Shown in pieces: positions 4,893 through 6,078 of a stretch of DNA of 6,078 nt. Both the position numbers and the translations under genes were made by a program. The DNA is from an uncultured Candidatus Saccharibacteria bacterium. GTDB taxonomy: Bacteria; Patescibacteria; Saccharimonadia; Saccharimonadales; UBA6022. The stretch covers positions 1-6,078 of the forward strand of contig CAMPJF010000067.1 of the NCBI GenBank assembly GCA_946886725.1, in the 5' to 3' direction. Below the pieces are notes generated by a model, which did not search any database, was not told the DNA's origin, and saw only the letters and a program-made list of their open reading frames with translations. Positions within the stretch are counted from its first letter, which is position 1. Each line of letters opens with the position of its first letter.

Positions 4893-6078
4893 TTAGTCGT
4901 TCGATTCTTCGAGCAGCGCCGCAAGGACACCGTTCGTCCATCCAAATCCATCCTGTAGCGGATATTCACCGCCACCACCCAGGCCGCTCTCGCTTTGGAC
5001 GTCATATTTTTCAATCATTTTGCCCTGCTCTTTAAATACTTTGACATTCATATCTACCCAATGCTGCTTGATTTTCTCAGCAAGCTGATGATAGCCATAA
5101 TGCCGCAACCCTTCAATCGCCACCCATTGTAGCGGCGCCCAACCGTTTGGCGCGTCCCATTGCTGGCCAGTGTTTTCGATAGTCGTGACAAGTCCGCCCT
5201 TTTTCAAAAAATCTTTTTCTAGTCGGTGCGCAACAGCCGCAGCTTGCTTGGAGGTTGCGATCTTGGCATACAATGGAAATACAGCGGCAAGCGTTAGATT
5301 GTCTTTTGGTGTATTTGCCTTGAAATCGTAGTCTGCAAAAAACTGCTGTTCTTCGTTCCAGCAATACGTTTGAATCGCTTTCTCGCGTCGTTCCGCGGCA
5401 AGCAAAAACTTTTTCGCCAAAATTGGCTGCAACATATAGCGATAGCCCTCGGCAATAGTAATCTCTAACTGGTACAGCAGGCTGTTCAAATCTACCGGGA
5501 TGATGTCTGTCGTATGAATCGTCTTGATGTCACTAGGGTCCTTAAACCAACGCGAGCTAAAATCCCAACCGGACTCTGCGCCAGCGCGTAGATGCAAAAA
5601 CAATGCTTCGGTTTCGCTGCCATTGCTACCGTGTGCCGTCTCGACATCCTCTTTGTAAGATTCTGGACGTGGCGTGTTTTTATTATCGTAGTAACGATTT
5701 AAGATTGATCCGTCAGGCATCTGAACGACACGCGCTAACGCTTGATGTTCGGGATGTTCATTTACTGATCGTCGCCCCTTCATCCAAAAGCGGTATTCGA
5801 TTAATAGATACGGCAGATACTCGATATACACACGGCGCCGACCCTTATGACGAGCAAGCAATTTTACCATGTGCGCGAAAAAAGGCGGCTGCGAACGACT
5901 GAGGAAATACGTACGATTAGCCGTAGGAATAAAGCCGAACTTTCGAATCATATACGCATAATTCTTCATCATGCCTTCGATCATATCCCAGCGATTGTCG
6001 GCCGCAAGTCCTAACAGGATAAAATAACTGTCCCAGTAGAATTGCTCGCTAAACCGCCCGCCGGGAACGATATAGGCA
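4893..6078 (-). CDS. Trehalase, GH37 (5' end beyond the window)
   Basis: An inverting GH37 trehalase that hydrolyses alpha,alpha-trehalose to two glucose units. About 394 residues are visible. The frame stays open to the right edge, and the upstream codons read PGGRFSEQFYWDSY (6024-6065), trehalase signature 1, so the ATG at 5984 is internal. Relative to that ATG: RSQPPFF (30-36), ESGWDFSSRW (137-146), IIPVDLNSLLY (161-171), signature 2 QQWDAPNGWAPLQW (274-287), IEKYDV (324-329) and GGGGEYPLQDGFGWTNGV (336-353). D141 and E325 match E. coli TreA D312 (acid) and E496 (base) as I remember them, with the same 184-residue spacing. Compared with E. coli trehalases (about 550-565 aa), the missing N-terminus is probably around 130-150 residues. 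Whether it has a signal peptide, and so a cytoplasmic or exported location, cannot be seen. Signature 1 has Phe where the pattern has Tyr, and IPTANR replaces the usual IPNGNR. The gene ends in TAA just before the shared terminator. Confidence 0.96.
   Translation of the reverse strand, partial: AYIVPGGRFSEQFYWDSYFILLGLAADNRWDMIEGMMKNYAYMIRKFGFIPTANRTYFLSRSQPPFFAHMVKLLARHKGRRRVYIEYLPYLLIEYRFWMKGRRSVNEHPEHQALARVVQMPDGSILNRYYDNKNTPRPESYKEDVETAHGSNGSETEALFLHLRAGAESGWDFSSRWFKDPSDIKTIHTTDIIPVDLNSLLYQLEITIAEGYRYMLQPILAKKFLLAAERREKAIQTYCWNEEQQFFADYDFKANTPKDNLTLAAVFPLYAKIATSKQAAAVAHRLEKDFLKKGGLVTTIENTGQQWDAPNGWAPLQWVAIEGLRHYGYHQLAEKIKQHWVDMNVKVFKEQGKMIEKYDVQSESGLGGGGEYPLQDGFGWTNGVLAALLEESND

Noticed and set aside
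4893..5984. Taking the ATG at 5984 as the trehalase start
   Set aside because: The frame remains open upstream and encodes trehalase signature 1 (PGGRFSEQFYWDSY), so the true start lies beyond the right edge.
1..6078. A search by eye for tRNA, rRNA, CRISPR repeats, insertion-sequence ends, attachment sites, or a defence or toxin system
   Set aside because: None was seen. All five coding regions belong to known families and nearly all the DNA is accounted for, so I do not claim a novel system here.

Overview
This window reads as an ordinary chromosomal segment of a small-genome bacterium, most likely Candidatus Saccharibacteria (TM7, Patescibacteria/CPR). The lineage call is an inference. It rests on the prepilin N-terminus (GFTIVELL followed by GYNGFQQRARN, a wording I associate with Saccharibacteria pilins), on tight gene packing, and on the mix of genes. 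The standard bacterial code fits every gene; no in-frame TGA has to be read through.

Layout. Positions 1-741 (minus strand) carry two tandem type IV pilin-like genes: one complete (109-741), and a second represented only by its first 16 codons at the left edge (1-50). Positions 841-2013 (plus) encode RarA/MgsA, the AAA+ replication-associated recombination ATPase. It converges on, and overlaps by 11 bp, a GT4 glycosyltransferase gene (2003-3247, minus). A 90-bp divergent promoter region separates the glycosyltransferase from an amylo-alpha-1,6-glucosidase/debranching-type six-hairpin glycosidase (3338-4870, plus). That gene in turn converges on a GH37 trehalase (4893 to the right edge, minus, 5' end outside the window). 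A 15-bp perfect inverted repeat lies between the last two genes and overlaps the stop codon of the glucosidase; it looks like a shared bidirectional terminator.

How the genes fit together. The right two thirds form an alpha-glucan/trehalose neighbourhood: one enzyme that probably builds a glycoside and two inverting (alpha/alpha)6-type hydrolases that would release glucose, one from oligo- or polysaccharide alpha-glucosidic ends and one from trehalose. The pilins are exported surface proteins and rarA is a housekeeping gene; neither has an obvious functional link to the sugar genes.

The most notable signal is regulatory. Four of the five visible gene starts have a TATACT-like -10 box only 6-10 nt upstream of the start codon and no usable Shine-Dalgarno, which predicts leaderless or nearly leaderless mRNAs. 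The glycosyltransferase is the exception, with a perfect extended -10 (TGCTATAAT), a leader of about 54 nt and a clear AAAGGGGAG ribosome binding site. I found no tRNA, rRNA, CRISPR array or insertion sequence, and no gene system that I would call previously undescribed. There is no gene-free stretch over 300 bases.
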